Positions 25,994-35,345 of a stretch of 64,000 nucleotides of DNA are shown in pieces (within the stretch, counting starts at the first letter, position 1; every line of letters begins with the position of its first letter). The notes under the pieces were generated by a model. It worked only from the letters and a program-made list of their open reading frames with translations. It was not told where the DNA came from and ran no database searches. The DNA is from Virgibacillus dokdonensis. GTDB taxonomy: Bacteria > Bacillota > Bacilli > Bacillales > Amphibacillaceae. The translations under genes were made by a program, and so were the position numbers. The stretch lies in the NCBI RefSeq assembly GCF_900166595.1, contig NZ_LT745763.1:1-64000 (forward strand), written 5' to 3'.

Positions 25994-26710
25994 TTATTCT
26001 AAGTATGTTGCAATCAAAGCTTGTCGATGTGGCAAGCATTTATACATGGTTAATGGTCGTCCGACATTGCCATAGGAAATATATGATGTAATAACATGTT
26101 GCTGTTTCAAAAAAGATAGATATTTACGGATAGAAATTCGTGACATGCCAATTTTATTAGCTAATTGTTCGGTTGAAAATCCTTTATCGCCAAAATTTTG
26201 CGTACAATCCCATATTTGCGACAGCGTTTCTGGAGCTAACCCTTTTGGTAACGCAGGCTGTTCAATATCTCTTTCAGGCAAATCCCCTCCAAGTAATTGA
26301 TCTAATTCCGATTGGCTCAGTTGCTTTTTTTCTTTTACGATTCGTTGTTTTTCTTGATAGCTTAAGAGCGCATGCTGAAATCGCTCAAACTGAAAAGGTT
26401 TAATAATGTAATCAGACACTCCATTTTGTAAAGCATACTGAATGCTATCCGTATCCGATGCTGCTGAAATGATAATCACATCAATGCCTTTTTCATATTT
26501 ACGAATATAGCTCAATAATTCAAGCCCTGTTTGTTGCGGCATATAAATATCGAGCAAAATGAGATCTATCGGTTGCTGTTTAATAAAGTCCCTCGCTTCA
26601 GCTACAGATGTGACCTGCCCTTCAAGGTGAAACCCTTCTATTTGTTTTAAGTACATAGCGTTAATATGAGATACCATAGCATCATCTTCTACGATTAGTA
26701 CGTTGATCAT
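25994..26710 (-). CDS. Response regulator of a CitB/DcuR-type two-component system
   Basis: A 238-residue protein with a receiver domain (INVLIVEDDAMV, phospho-acceptor in LILLDIYMPQQTGLELL, KPFQFERF) and a C-terminal helix-turn-helix (FSTEQLANKIGMSRISIRKYLSFL) of the CitT/DctR/MalR group. ATG 26710 is preferred over 26716 because GGTGGGGG directly abuts the latter. It overlaps the end of the broken sensor-kinase gene. The neighbouring transporter suggests control of dicarboxylate uptake. Confidence 0.88.
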   Translation of the reverse strand: MINVLIVEDDAMVSHINAMYLKQIEGFHLEGQVTSVAEARDFIKQQPIDLILLDIYMPQQTGLELLSYIRKYEKGIDVIIISAASDTDSIQYALQNGVSDYIIKPFQFERFQHALLSYQEKQRIVKEKKQLSQSELDQLLGGDLPERDIEQPALPKGLAPETLSQIWDCTQNFGDKGFSTEQLANKIGMSRISIRKYLSFLKQQHVITSYISYGNVGRPLTMYKCLPHRQALIATYLE

Positions 26711-28327
26711 TGTCATCCCCCACCATTGGTATTGCTAGTGTAATGTTAAATACAGTTCCGTTTCCTGCCGTAGTTGAAACGTTTATCTTGCCTTGAAGTT
26801 TTTGCACAGTTTGATATGTAAGAAACAGTCCATAGCCTCGATCCCCTCCTTTCGTGGAAAACTTTTTATCAAAAAGATTGTCGAGATGATCCTTTGCTAT
26901 TCCTGGTCCATTATCTTCTATTTTAATATGAATGGTTTGATCTATGGAATAAAGGAAAAGTTTAACGGTTTTATGTTTGTTATTGGATGCTAAAACAGCT
27001 TCAAAACCATTTTCGATTAAACTTCCTAAAATAGTAATTAATTCATGGATGATTGGTGCAGTAAATTCCTTTTTTAGAAAGCTGCTTTCTTCCAATTCAA
27101 AGGTGATATTACTTTCTCTAGCTTTACTCATTTTTCCGATTAAAAAGCCTGCTAATGCTGGATGTTTCAATCGTTGCGAAATATAGCCAACTTCTTCATC
27201 AAATTGATCTACCATACTAGGAATCATCGTTTCTAATTCTTTATATTCTTTTAAATGAAGCATGCCTAAAATAACATGTAATTTGTTCTTGAATTCATGG
27301 GATTGCGCTCGTAAAGCCTCTGTATAGTTTTTAATTCCTACCATCTCATCCAATAGTTTCTGCACCTCTGTTTTATCCCGAAAAGTAGCGATGCCGCCAA
27401 CGATTTTGTCGTCAATATAAATGGGAGAGCAGTTTAATAATATTTTTTTCCGTAAAAGAGGGCTTCTCCATTCTCGGAAGCTATTCCTGTCTGAATGGTC
27501 TGTTGCAATGTAGGCATGTAATTTCTTACAGGTCGACCGATTAATTCCAATTCTTTTGTTAACGCCATAAGTTTTAACGCTTGTTGGTTAACGCGTGTAA
27601 TTTCACCAGACTGATTGACTACTAAAATCCCTTCTTTGACAGACTCTAACATCGTGTCACGTTCCTTCGTTAACTGAGCAATTTCTACAGGTTCCATTCC
27701 GAACAATATTTTTTTAACGTATTTACTAATGAAGTAGGCGCCAATTACACCGAGCAGGAGTTGGAAAATAGCTCCTAATAAAATCATGCGCTGCCCTTCT
27801 TCAATTTGATCTTCCACTTTATCCATTGATAATCCGGCTACAACTACGCCAATTTGTTTGTTTTGTTCATTCTTAATTGGCGTAAACACACGCATACCTA
27901 GCCCGAGCGGTCCCTTTTCAATGGAAGTATATTCTTTTCCTCCAAGTGAAGATTTAGCGTCTTCTCGGTTGTAAAAAGATTTTCCAACTTCAGACGGAAT
28001 AGGGTGGGATAAGCGAATTAGATTCATATCTAGAACGACAAGAAAACCGATATTTGATAACGCTTTTAATTCATTCGCATATTCCTGAATGTTAGCTCGT
28101 TGCTTTTCGTTTTGCAAACCCTCTATCACAAGGTCAGACTGTGCAACGAGGCGGGATATAGTGTATAACCTTTGGGAAATCGTATCTTTTGTATTTTCTG
28201 TGATATACTTACTAAAAAACCCGTTCATGATAATGACAGACAATGAAACAATGAAAATAATTAACAATGTAATCGAGGTTTGCAGCTTCATGGCTCTGCC
28301 TTGTTTGATGGGAGATCGTTTTTTCAT
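26682..28327 (-). pseudogene. CitA/DcuS-type sensor histidine kinase, frameshifted in an A7 run
   Basis: Two open frames together give one complete kinase. 27434-28327 encodes two membrane segments (residues ~17-35 and ~185-205), a periplasmic PAS-like sensor domain (NIGFLVVLDMNLIRLSHPIP) and the start of a cytoplasmic PAS domain. 26682-27365 encodes QSHEFKNKLHVILGML (His phosphorylation site) and an ATPase domain with LIENGFEAV and GDRGYGLFL. The first frame ends KKYY-stop at a run of seven A (minus strand, about 27447-27453). One extra A restores an uninterrupted PAS sequence (KKILLNCSPIYIDDKIVGGIATFRDK). Either a true one-base deletion, phase-variable slippage or a sequencing error. Confidence 0.85.
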
Positions 28328-28466
28328 TCGTTTTCCCTCGCAGTAAAATGGCTCTTTTCATCATTATATAGGACTTTATATGCAGTGGCACATGAATTGA
28401 TTTTATCCTGTAAGGTACCTTCAGCATGTCGAAGAAAGAAACAGTAGCTAATACCTTTGTGCAAAG

Positions 28467-28729
28467 ATAAGAAAGTATAAAATTTGTTGCTTTGGGATAC
28501 GGATTCAACGAAATAGCCACGTCTGGCTCCAGCGCCCAGCAACTAGGCGACTTCACGAAAGCGCCCTAAGCTAAGTCATCATCGGTTCGTTCTAAATAGG
28601 AAGGCCGACTAAAGACGGGCTTGCCGGAGGGCGCCGGCATACTCCTGTTGCAGGAGCATGATTCCTAAAACTTTCGTTGATTCGTTCCAGTCGCTACGTT
28701 GCTAAACGGGCGCCCCGAGCCTTTGTTCG
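28467..28729 (+). repeat. Dispersed repeat A, copy 1 (long form)
   Basis: Starts GATAAGAAAGTATAAAATTT, core CTCCAGCGCCCAGCAACTAG, ends TCGCTACGTTGC ... CCTTTGTTCG. Same orientation and order of blocks as copies at 29616, 42706, 53257 and 56425. This copy has an extra ~60-bp GC-rich insert (AAGGCCGACTAAAGACGGGC through CTCCTGTTGCAGGAGCATG). It lies in the divergent space upstream of both the kinase and phnF. Confidence 0.85.
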
Positions 28730-28855
28730 TTGCCTAACAATGAATGTGGAAGAACAAGGGTTCCGCTAATGGAAAGAGTCGATGCAAAACATAATGAACG
28801 AGACAACATGACAGGATTACAAATATGTTGATATAGTTGGTAGGGAGGTATTTAC

Positions 28856-29581
28856 ATGCCGATAGATAAAGAAACGCAAATTATTGACGATATAATGGAG
28901 AAAATTATTACGAAGGCGATGAAGCCTGGTGAAAAGCTTCTATCAGAAAATAAACTTGCAGATCAGTATAACGTGCCACGCATTACTGCTAGAAATGCAT
29001 TAACAACATTGGAGGCTCGTGGATATATTTATTCTGTGCAAGGTAAGGGGCGTTTTTTAAAAGAAACTGCCAAACCAATTCAATTACATTTGACAGGAAA
29101 CAGCAGTTTTACCGAAAAGATGCAGCGTGCTGGTTATCGATTGACAACGAAAAATATGTATTGCACAAAAATCAGCTATGATAGTAAAGTGTACGACGCG
29201 TTACGGGCTAGCAGGGAAGCAGAGATTTATAAAATTGGGCGACTTCGATTAATTGATGACGAACCGATAGCTATTCATCAATCATACGTTAATCAGCAGC
29301 AATTTCCAAACATTGCTCAAGAAGGACCGCAAATATTATCCATGTTTGCTTACTATCGGCAATTGGGATATGAAGCATTTACAAGTAAGCAGTCTTTATT
29401 AAGTATTACGTTTCCAACTTCCTATGAACAAAAATTGTTTTCATGCGGTAGTATGGTCCCTCTTATTGTACTAGAAACCGATTGCATTGATGTAGAAACA
29501 CAAAAAGTATTGGAATATACGAAAATACTGTATCGTAGTGATAAATTTAAATATGATATTACAATGAATGAAAGTCGGTGA
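28856..29581 (+). CDS. phnF: GntR-family regulator PhnF of the C-P lyase operon
   Basis: A 241-residue HutC-type GntR repressor. The winged helix spans residues ~5-72 (IIDDIMEKIITKAMKPGEKL, SENKLADQYNVPRITARNAL) and the UTRA domain follows (FTEKMQRAGY, YKIGRLRLIDDEPIAIHQSYV). PhnF homologues sit beside phosphonate genes and respond to phosphonate or pathway intermediates. The assignment rests on family and on position upstream of phnG. GGGAGG precedes the ATG. Its stop codon lies inside a terminator hairpin. Confidence 0.85.
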   Translation: MPIDKETQIIDDIMEKIITKAMKPGEKLLSENKLADQYNVPRITARNALTTLEARGYIYSVQGKGRFLKETAKPIQLHLTGNSSFTEKMQRAGYRLTTKNMYCTKISYDSKVYDALRASREAEIYKIGRLRLIDDEPIAIHQSYVNQQQFPNIAQEGPQILSMFAYYRQLGYEAFTSKQSLLSITFPTSYEQKLFSCGSMVPLIVLETDCIDVETQKVLEYTKILYRSDKFKYDITMNESR

Positions 29582-29611
29582 GGCATGTTAGAGGGGCCTT
29601 ATCGACTTTTT
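29571..29611 (+). terminator. Terminator overlapping phnF stop codon
   Basis: AAAGTCGGTGAGGC (29571-29584) pairs with GCCTTATCGACTTT (29596-29609) with two mismatches, followed by TT. The TGA of phnF is within the left arm. It separates phnF from phnG transcription. Confidence 0.65.
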
Positions 29612-29615
29612 AGTT

Positions 29616-29854
29616 GTCTAGGAAATTATAAAATTTTGCAGCTGTAGATAAACTTACTAAGTTATTTAGCCACGTCCGGCTCCAGCGCCAATCAACTAGG
29701 CGACTTTACTCCATTGCCCTACGATAAGTCATCATCGGTTCGTTCTAAATAGGAAGGCCGACTAAAGACGGGCTTGCCGGAGCATGATACCTAAAACTTT
29801 AGTTGATTCGTTCCACTCGCTACGTTGCTAACCGGGCGCTTGCGCCTTCGTTCT
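29616..29854 (+). repeat. Dispersed repeat A, copy 2
   Basis: Begins GTCTAGGAAATTATAAAATT only a few bases after the T-run of the phnF terminator and ends GCGCTTGCGCCTTCGTTCTT. It shares the block order of the other copies and retains part of the GC-rich insert (AAGGCCGACTAAAGACGGGC). Confidence 0.85.
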
Positions 29855-29984
29855 TGGTTTATAGGGGTTTACTGGAAAATAGATGAAGTTCACAAAAAAT
29901 TCGCTTAAGTTTAAAATTTTACCTAGCTCTAGGTAAGCACATGTGCGTAATAGTACGCTTTTATCTCAATTTGCCCCTACTCTA

Positions 29985-30041
29985 ATAAATTGGAAATGCC
30001 TAACTGAACAAGTCTAAGTGGGCGATAACAGCAGTAAATCG
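29985..30041 (+). repeat. Dispersed repeat B, partial copy 1
   Basis: Contains AATTGGAAATG, CTGAACAAGTCTAAGTGGG and ATAACAGCAGTAAATC, matching the middle of B copies at 36981 and 56321. Confidence 0.65.
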
Positions 30042-30090
30042 TCAACAAGTCGTTTATTAAATGGTATCGCCTTTCAATTATAAACCACCC

Positions 30091-30145
30091 TTTACAAATA
30101 CTTTACGATATCTTAAAACACAGCAACTTGGCAACAAGTTAATAT
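30091..30145 (+). promoter_or_regulatory. PhoP-box-like repeats and -10 upstream of phnG
   Basis: TTTACA (30091), TTTACG (30102) and TTAAAA (30113) recur at exact 11-bp intervals, with a poorer CAACTT at 30124, the spacing of Bacillus PhoP boxes (TTWACA-N5). A TAATAT -10 candidate (30140-30145) places the boxes around -61 to -34, as in PhoP-activated promoters. Suggests phosphate-starvation induction of the C-P lyase genes. Confidence 0.55.
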
Positions 30146-30169
30146 GAACTTGTAAAGGAGGTTATCTGA

Positions 30170-30592
30170 ATGAGAAGGCGAAGAAGATCAGAGATTCTTG
30201 TGCAAGCAAATCCCAACCTGGCGGCAAGTCTGGCAAACGATATTAAGCAGACGTATACCTACAAGGAAATCGTTGCCCCAAGACATGGATTAACAATGGT
30301 GAAAATGCGGGAAAGCGCACAGAAATCCTTATTCTATATAGGTGAAGTACTCGTTACGGAAGCAAAAGTAGAAATTCAAGGGGAAATCGGCATCGGCATT
30401 ATACAAGGTATGCACGATGAGGTAGCAACTCAATTAGCTATTATTGATGCAGCTTACAATGCACAGTTACCTGAAACGCTGTCTTGGACGGACACTTTAG
30501 AGGCCGCTGAAGCAGAAATAAACCGTAAAAAAATAAGACAACAAGCAGAATTAATGGAAACCAAAGTAAACTTTGAAACGATGGATGTTTAA
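30170..30592 (+). CDS. phnG: C-P lyase core subunit PhnG
   Basis: A 140-residue subunit of the PhnGHIJ core, which joins phosphonate to the ribose of ATP and then breaks the C-P bond. The family segments KEIVAPRHGLTMVKMRESAQKSLFYIGEVLVTEAKV and GIIQGMHDEVATQLAIIDAAY are clear. AAAGGAGG precedes the ATG. First gene of the catalytic operon; phnH follows after 131 bp. Confidence 0.95.
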   Translation: MRRRRRSEILVQANPNLAASLANDIKQTYTYKEIVAPRHGLTMVKMRESAQKSLFYIGEVLVTEAKVEIQGEIGIGIIQGMHDEVATQLAIIDAAYNAQLPETLSWTDTLEAAEAEINRKKIRQQAELMETKVNFETMDV

Positions 30593-30723
30593 CATTTTCT
30601 TGGCATGATCAAGAAATGTAGATAAAGTTTTTCTGAAAAATACACGAGCAATAGAGAATGCAACCTATGGCAAGGAATTGTTTGTTAAAAATGTTAAAAA
30701 TATAAGAGCAGGAGAGAGATTGT

Positions 30724-31323
30724 ATGCCGATAGATCAAGTTCATGACTTACAAAAGGTGTATCGCAAATTATTAGATCGTATGGCTCGTCCAGGAAAGCT
30801 AGCTAATTTACAAGCTTTTCAAGAGAAAGTGGACTATGAGGTAGCGTGTTATGATGCAACGTTGCTCATTGCGATGACGTTATTGGATGGAGAAGTGTCA
30901 TTTCATGTGATTTCTGAGAATAAGCAGCTCGTCGAAGAAAAAATCGCTGCCTATACTTTAGCCAGACATGCATCTATGGAAGAAGCCGATTTTATTATTG
31001 TGTTACAGGACGCTACCGAGGCTTCCATTATTGAAGGAATGGCTACTTGTAAAACAGGGAATTTAGTTGATCCGCAGTATTCTGCTACATGGGTAATGGA
31101 AAGTCAAACGCCGTTGTCTAATCAACCGCAACTACTATTAACAGGTCCTGGAATTCAGAGGCAAACAGATTTACATACAAGTTTCGTGCCAAGCATTTGG
31201 CAAGCTAGGAGTGAAGCAGTGCAAGAATATCCTTTAGGCATCGATCTTATGTTCACGGATGACATCATGCAGATTGCTTGTGTTCCTAGGACAACAACGG
31301 TTTCTGTACAGGAGGTGGAGTAG
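30724..31323 (+). CDS. phnH: C-P lyase core subunit PhnH
   Basis: A 199-residue PhnH. The N-terminal YRKLLDRMARPGKLANLQ and the C-terminal YPLGIDLMFTD, IACVPRTT are diagnostic. It is a structural core component needed with PhnG, I and L for forming ribose-1-alkylphosphonate triphosphate. It has its own GCAGGAGAG site; phnI starts immediately after its stop. Confidence 0.94.
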   Translation: MPIDQVHDLQKVYRKLLDRMARPGKLANLQAFQEKVDYEVACYDATLLIAMTLLDGEVSFHVISENKQLVEEKIAAYTLARHASMEEADFIIVLQDATEASIIEGMATCKTGNLVDPQYSATWVMESQTPLSNQPQLLLTGPGIQRQTDLHTSFVPSIWQARSEAVQEYPLGIDLMFTDDIMQIACVPRTTTVSVQEVE

Positions 31324-32442
31324 ATGGGTTATGTAGCGGTCAAAGGTGGAACAAAGGCAATTGAAGCTTCTATTGAAAGGTTAACGTACGATCGTTTACA
31401 AGAAAGAGAAGTTGTTGAAGTGAAAACGATCATGGCAACAATGCGTGCCCTTGTCGATCAGGTAATGTCAGAAAGTAGCTTGTATTCTCCATTTCTTGCA
31501 GCGCTAGCTATTAAGCAAGCAGAAGGTAGTATGGAAGAGGCTGTATTCATTATGCGCGCACATCGTTCAACATTACCGAGACTGCATTATAGTAAGATTG
31601 TAGAATCCGAGTCTATGTGCGTAGAACGCCGTATTTCCGCCAGTTTTAAGGACATTCCTGGTGGGCAAATATTAGGCTCTACGACAGACTACACGCACCG
31701 TTTACTTGACTTTTCGTTAGCTTCAGAAACAAAGCTAGGAATTGATCAATGGATGAAAAACTATTTGGATAAACTGGAGCAAGTAGTATCTCCACACGAT
31801 GAAGTATTGTTTTTTCCGAAAGTAGTCAATTATTTACGCCAAGAGGGACTATTTGGAGGTCATGAATTAGATGATACACCTCCGACGGATATTACAAAAG
31901 AAAACCTATCTTTTCCAGCTTCGCGCAGTGCTCGATTACAAACATTAACACGTGGGCAAACAGGTGCCGTGACAGCTCTTGGGTATGCCTCTTTACGCGG
32001 ATACGGTCAGGTGCATCCAACGGTCGGTGAAGTCCGTGTTGGCATGCTTCCGATCTATGTCGGGCATCCGAATGAGCCTGAACAGACAGAGGAAGATAGC
32101 TATTATATTGGTGAAATCAAAGTTTCCGAAGTCGAATCGTTTGTCCCTGTCTCTGTCAAAAATGAACAAAATGAAGAGGAACTTGATTTTGAAATTGGTT
32201 ACGGGGTTTGTTACGGACAAAATGAAACAAAAGCAATTGCGATGAGTATTCTTGACCAATGTTTAGAGCACCCTGAAGCTAGTTTCCCGACACATGATGA
32301 AGAGTTCGTTCTATTACATATCGATTCGGTAGAAGCAACAGGGTTCATATCGCATTTGAAACTCCCACATTATGTCACTTTCCAATCGAAGCTGGATAGT
32401 GTACGTGAGGTTAAAAGAAAGGGAGAGAGTGATGAAGAATAA
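31324..32442 (+). CDS. phnI: C-P lyase core subunit PhnI (nucleosidase component)
   Basis: A 372-residue PhnI that displaces adenine from ATP with the phosphonate. It begins GYVAVKGGTKAIEAS, and QLxAA-like blocks including RISASFKDIPGGQILGSTTDYTHRLLDFSL and LTRGQTGAVTALGYASLRGYG match the family. The start overlaps the phnH stop region with GGAGGTGGAG upstream. The end overlaps phnJ by 11 bp. Confidence 0.95.
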   Translation: MGYVAVKGGTKAIEASIERLTYDRLQEREVVEVKTIMATMRALVDQVMSESSLYSPFLAALAIKQAEGSMEEAVFIMRAHRSTLPRLHYSKIVESESMCVERRISASFKDIPGGQILGSTTDYTHRLLDFSLASETKLGIDQWMKNYLDKLEQVVSPHDEVLFFPKVVNYLRQEGLFGGHELDDTPPTDITKENLSFPASRSARLQTLTRGQTGAVTALGYASLRGYGQVHPTVGEVRVGMLPIYVGHPNEPEQTEEDSYYIGEIKVSEVESFVPVSVKNEQNEEELDFEIGYGVCYGQNETKAIAMSILDQCLEHPEASFPTHDEEFVLLHIDSVEATGFISHLKLPHYVTFQSKLDSVREVKRKGESDEE

Positions 32443-33298
32443 AACACATTTTGCGTTTTTTGATGAAGGGTCAAAGAAGGAAATTCGCCGCACGACGTTA
32501 AAAGCAGTCGCGATCCCTGGCTATCAAGTCCCATTCGCTTCAAGAGAAATGCCAATTGCAAGAGGTTGGGGAACAGGTGGATTACAGTTAACGTTATCGT
32601 TAATTGGTAGAGAAGATAGTTTAAAAGTAATTGACCAAGGTGCAGATGAGTCAGTGAATGCCGTTAGTATAAAAAAGTTAGTCCAACAAACTACCGGTGT
32701 GGAACTAACCGACCAGACAGAGGACGCTTCCTTAATCCAATCCAGACATCGGATTCCAGAAGTTCCACTAACCGAGGAGCAAATTTTAGTATTACAAGTC
32801 CCAACGCCAGAACCGTTACGTGATGTAGAAGCTAGTGAGTATGTAACCAAACGATTACATGCAGAAGAAGAATATAGCGGCGCGTGGCTCTTATTATTTG
32901 AGCAAATTATGAAATACGGTAAAACAGCAACAGGTGCCGATCATCCTGTCTATGTAAATGGACGCTACGTGATGGCGCCAAGTCCCATCCCAAGGTTCGA
33001 TAATCCGAAAATGCATACATCGAAAGCTTTGATTTTGTTAGGGGCAGGAAGAGAGAAGAAAATCTATGCTGTGCCACCTTATACGGATGTAGCGTCACTT
33101 GCTTTTGAAGATTATCCGTTTACCGTGGAAACATTTTCAGATCAGGCATGTCATTTATGCGGTGCAAATGATGTGTTCCTTGATGAATTGGTCGATGAAA
33201 CAACAGGAAAAGCTTATTATCAGTGTAATGATACGAGCTACTGTATAGATAGATTGAACAGCCAAGAGCAAGTGGAGGTGGAACATCATCATGCATGA
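32432..33298 (+). CDS. phnJ: C-P lyase radical SAM subunit PhnJ
   Basis: A 288-residue radical-SAM enzyme that cleaves the C-P bond. Iron-sulfur cysteines near the C-terminus follow C-x2-C-x21-C-x5-C (CHLCGAN, QCNDTSYC), the same spacing as the essential cysteines of E. coli PhnJ. The glycyl-radical and substrate region VAIPGYQVPFASREMPIARG is near residue 27. The open frame begins earlier, but ATG 32432, behind AAGGGAGAG, gives the family N-terminus. It overlaps phnI by 11 bp and phnK by 8 bp. Confidence 0.96.
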   Translation: MKNKTHFAFFDEGSKKEIRRTTLKAVAIPGYQVPFASREMPIARGWGTGGLQLTLSLIGREDSLKVIDQGADESVNAVSIKKLVQQTTGVELTDQTEDASLIQSRHRIPEVPLTEEQILVLQVPTPEPLRDVEASEYVTKRLHAEEEYSGAWLLLFEQIMKYGKTATGADHPVYVNGRYVMAPSPIPRFDNPKMHTSKALILLGAGREKKIYAVPPYTDVASLAFEDYPFTVETFSDQACHLCGANDVFLDELVDETTGKAYYQCNDTSYCIDRLNSQEQVEVEHHHA

Positions 33299-34130
33299 AG
33301 AACCAATATTGCAAGTTCGGAACTTAAATAAACAGTTTGGTAACGGGTGTACCCATTGTCGTAATAAAGTAGACCGACAGTTGGAGAAAAATTATTGCCC
33401 TATTTGTGGAACAGTTTATGCATGTCAGGATGTATCTTTGGACTTGTTTCCAGGAGAAATACTTGGCATTGTTGGCGAAAGTGGTAGTGGGAAATCAACA
33501 ATGATGCAATGCCTTTACTTTGATGCGCCCGTTACTTCTGGGGAAGCTTTTATCTATAATGGCGAATTAAATGGGCAAAATGTCTTTCAATTATCCCCAC
33601 AGAAGCAACGGTATATTCGTAATCATAAATACGGAATGGTCTATCAAAATCCAGTCAATGGGTTGAAGATGAACTTTTCTTCAATTGGAAATATTGCCGA
33701 AAAACTGATTGCAGCGGGAAATCGTCATGTCTCATCCATGGAAAGTACGGGAAACAAACTGCTTGAACATGTGCAAATTCCGTTGTTTCGCTCGAAGGAA
33801 GAGCCGCAAAACTTTTCTGGAGGAATGCAACAGCGGGTGCAAATAGCAAAAGCATTATCGAATAATCCGCCGATTCTATTTTTAGATGAAGTAACGACAG
33901 GGCTTGATTTGTCTGTACAGGCAAATGTGCTTGATTTGATTAAACAGATTCAGAGAGAGTGGGGAATTAGTATGATTGTCGTTTCCCATGATCTGGCTGT
34001 TATTCGGATGCTAGCAGATCGAACGATGGTGATGCTGAATGGTTCCGTCATTGAAGAAGGGTTAACGGATCAAATCTTAGAAGATCCACAACATGCTTAT
34101 ACGCAACGTTTAGTTTACTCGTTATTATAG
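33291..34130 (+). CDS. phnK: C-P lyase ABC-type ATPase PhnK with N-terminal cysteine insert
   Basis: A 279-residue ABC ATPase that docks on the PhnGHIJ core. Walker A GESGSGKST (near residue 62), signature FSGGMQQRVQIAKAL, Walker B ILFLDEVTTGLD and VSHDLAV are all present. Compared with E. coli PhnK, about 25 extra residues lie between the first strand and Walker A, carrying CTHC, then CPIC and a further C (residues ~20-46), a zinc-ribbon-like pattern. The insert appears to be a Firmicute variant; its role is unknown. Confidence 0.93.
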   Translation: MHEEPILQVRNLNKQFGNGCTHCRNKVDRQLEKNYCPICGTVYACQDVSLDLFPGEILGIVGESGSGKSTMMQCLYFDAPVTSGEAFIYNGELNGQNVFQLSPQKQRYIRNHKYGMVYQNPVNGLKMNFSSIGNIAEKLIAAGNRHVSSMESTGNKLLEHVQIPLFRSKEEPQNFSGGMQQRVQIAKALSNNPPILFLDEVTTGLDLSVQANVLDLIKQIQREWGISMIVVSHDLAVIRMLADRTMVMLNGSVIEEGLTDQILEDPQHAYTQRLVYSLL

Positions 34131-34143
34131 GAGGTCACCTATT

Positions 34144-35325
34144 GTGTATGTCATTCATAATGGAAACGTCATTACCGAAGAAACAATCTTGGAAAATTAT
34201 GCCGTCGTGGTAGAAGGGGATATGATTCAAGCGATCATTCCTGAAGCAGAAGTCGATAACTACGCCCATGCTGAAAAAGTAAATGCCAATGGGGGTTTTA
34301 TTTCTCCAGGATTTATTGATATTCATTCCGATTATATTGAAAGTCTTGCTTCGCCAAGGCCGACCAGTATGATGGATTTTAATATTAGTTTAAGAGAAGC
34401 AGAGAAGATTTTGGTTGGGCATGGTATTACAACGATGTTCCATTCGCTATCGTTTTATAGAGAAGATGCGTTTGACCATAAACCCATCCGACAGCCTGAA
34501 AATGTCCAACGCATGGTAGATGCCATTGCAAACACGCATCATGAACTACATTTAATCCGTCATCGCCTACATGCGCGGTTTGAAATTGACAATATTATGG
34601 AAGTCGATCAGTTAATCCGCAATATGGAAGCAAATAAGGTCCACTTGCTATCGTTTATGGATCATACACCTGGGCAAGGACAATACCGTGATTTAGAAGT
34701 GTATAGGGAAACATTGCAAGGCTATCGTGATTTATCTGACGAGGCTGTACAGACCATTATTCAAGAACGACAAAACGTCGAGTGTATGACCATTGAACGC
34801 ATGCAGGAGGTTGCCAAGTTGGCTATTTCCAAAGGGATAGCAGTGGCTTCACATGATGATGATAATGTGGATAAGCTACATCTTGTGCAATCATTTGGCA
34901 CAACGATTAGCGAATTTCCAATTACGATGGAAATTGCGAAAAAGGCGAGGAAACTGGGACTGAAGACAATAGCTGGTGCTCCTAACGTATTACTTGGCGG
35001 TTCGCATTCCGGCAATTTGTCAGCTGCTGAAGCAATTAAAGAAGATTGTATTGATATTTTATGCAGCGATTATTACCCGGCAGCCTTACTGCACGCTATC
35101 TTTTCTTTAAGTGATAACGACGGAAATGATTTGCATGACATGTTTATGAAAGTAACGTTGAATCCTGCTAAAGCTGTACGAATGGATAATGAAATTGGTT
35201 CCATTAAACCGGGGAAAAAAGCAGATATGCTAGTGATTGAACGAATGGATGATGGTTATCCAATGTTAACAGCGACGATGGTAAACGGCGCCTTAATCAC
35301 GACAACAAATTATCGAATGAATTAA
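34144..35325 (+). CDS. phnM: Ribose 1-methylphosphonate 5-triphosphate diphosphatase PhnM
   Basis: A 393-residue amidohydrolase-superfamily enzyme that removes pyrophosphate from the triphosphate intermediate. Metal ligands appear in GFIDIHSDYIE (near residue 60) and later histidines in SFMDHTPGQGQYRD and ASHDDD; SDYYPAALLHA near residue 315 is typical of PhnM. GTG start behind AGGAGGTCACC. Here phnM precedes phnL, the reverse of E. coli order. Confidence 0.95.
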   Translation: MYVIHNGNVITEETILENYAVVVEGDMIQAIIPEAEVDNYAHAEKVNANGGFISPGFIDIHSDYIESLASPRPTSMMDFNISLREAEKILVGHGITTMFHSLSFYREDAFDHKPIRQPENVQRMVDAIANTHHELHLIRHRLHARFEIDNIMEVDQLIRNMEANKVHLLSFMDHTPGQGQYRDLEVYRETLQGYRDLSDEAVQTIIQERQNVECMTIERMQEVAKLAISKGIAVASHDDDNVDKLHLVQSFGTTISEFPITMEIAKKARKLGLKTIAGAPNVLLGGSHSGNLSAAEAIKEDCIDILCSDYYPAALLHAIFSLSDNDGNDLHDMFMKVTLNPAKAVRMDNEIGSIKPGKKADMLVIERMDDGYPMLTATMVNGALITTTNYRMN

Positions 35326-35345
35326 TGTAAAGGAGGCTTTTGGCA

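Noticed and set aside
28467-29854. Repeat A copies as CRISPR-like or tRNA/rRNA fragments
   Set aside because: Copies are scattered singly rather than in tandem with spacers, and no tRNA cloverleaf or rRNA block was recognised.
32370-32561. Frames antisense or upstream-extended around the phnI/phnJ junction
   Set aside because: PhnJ begins at ATG 32432; the longer frame merely lacks a stop and overlaps phnI.
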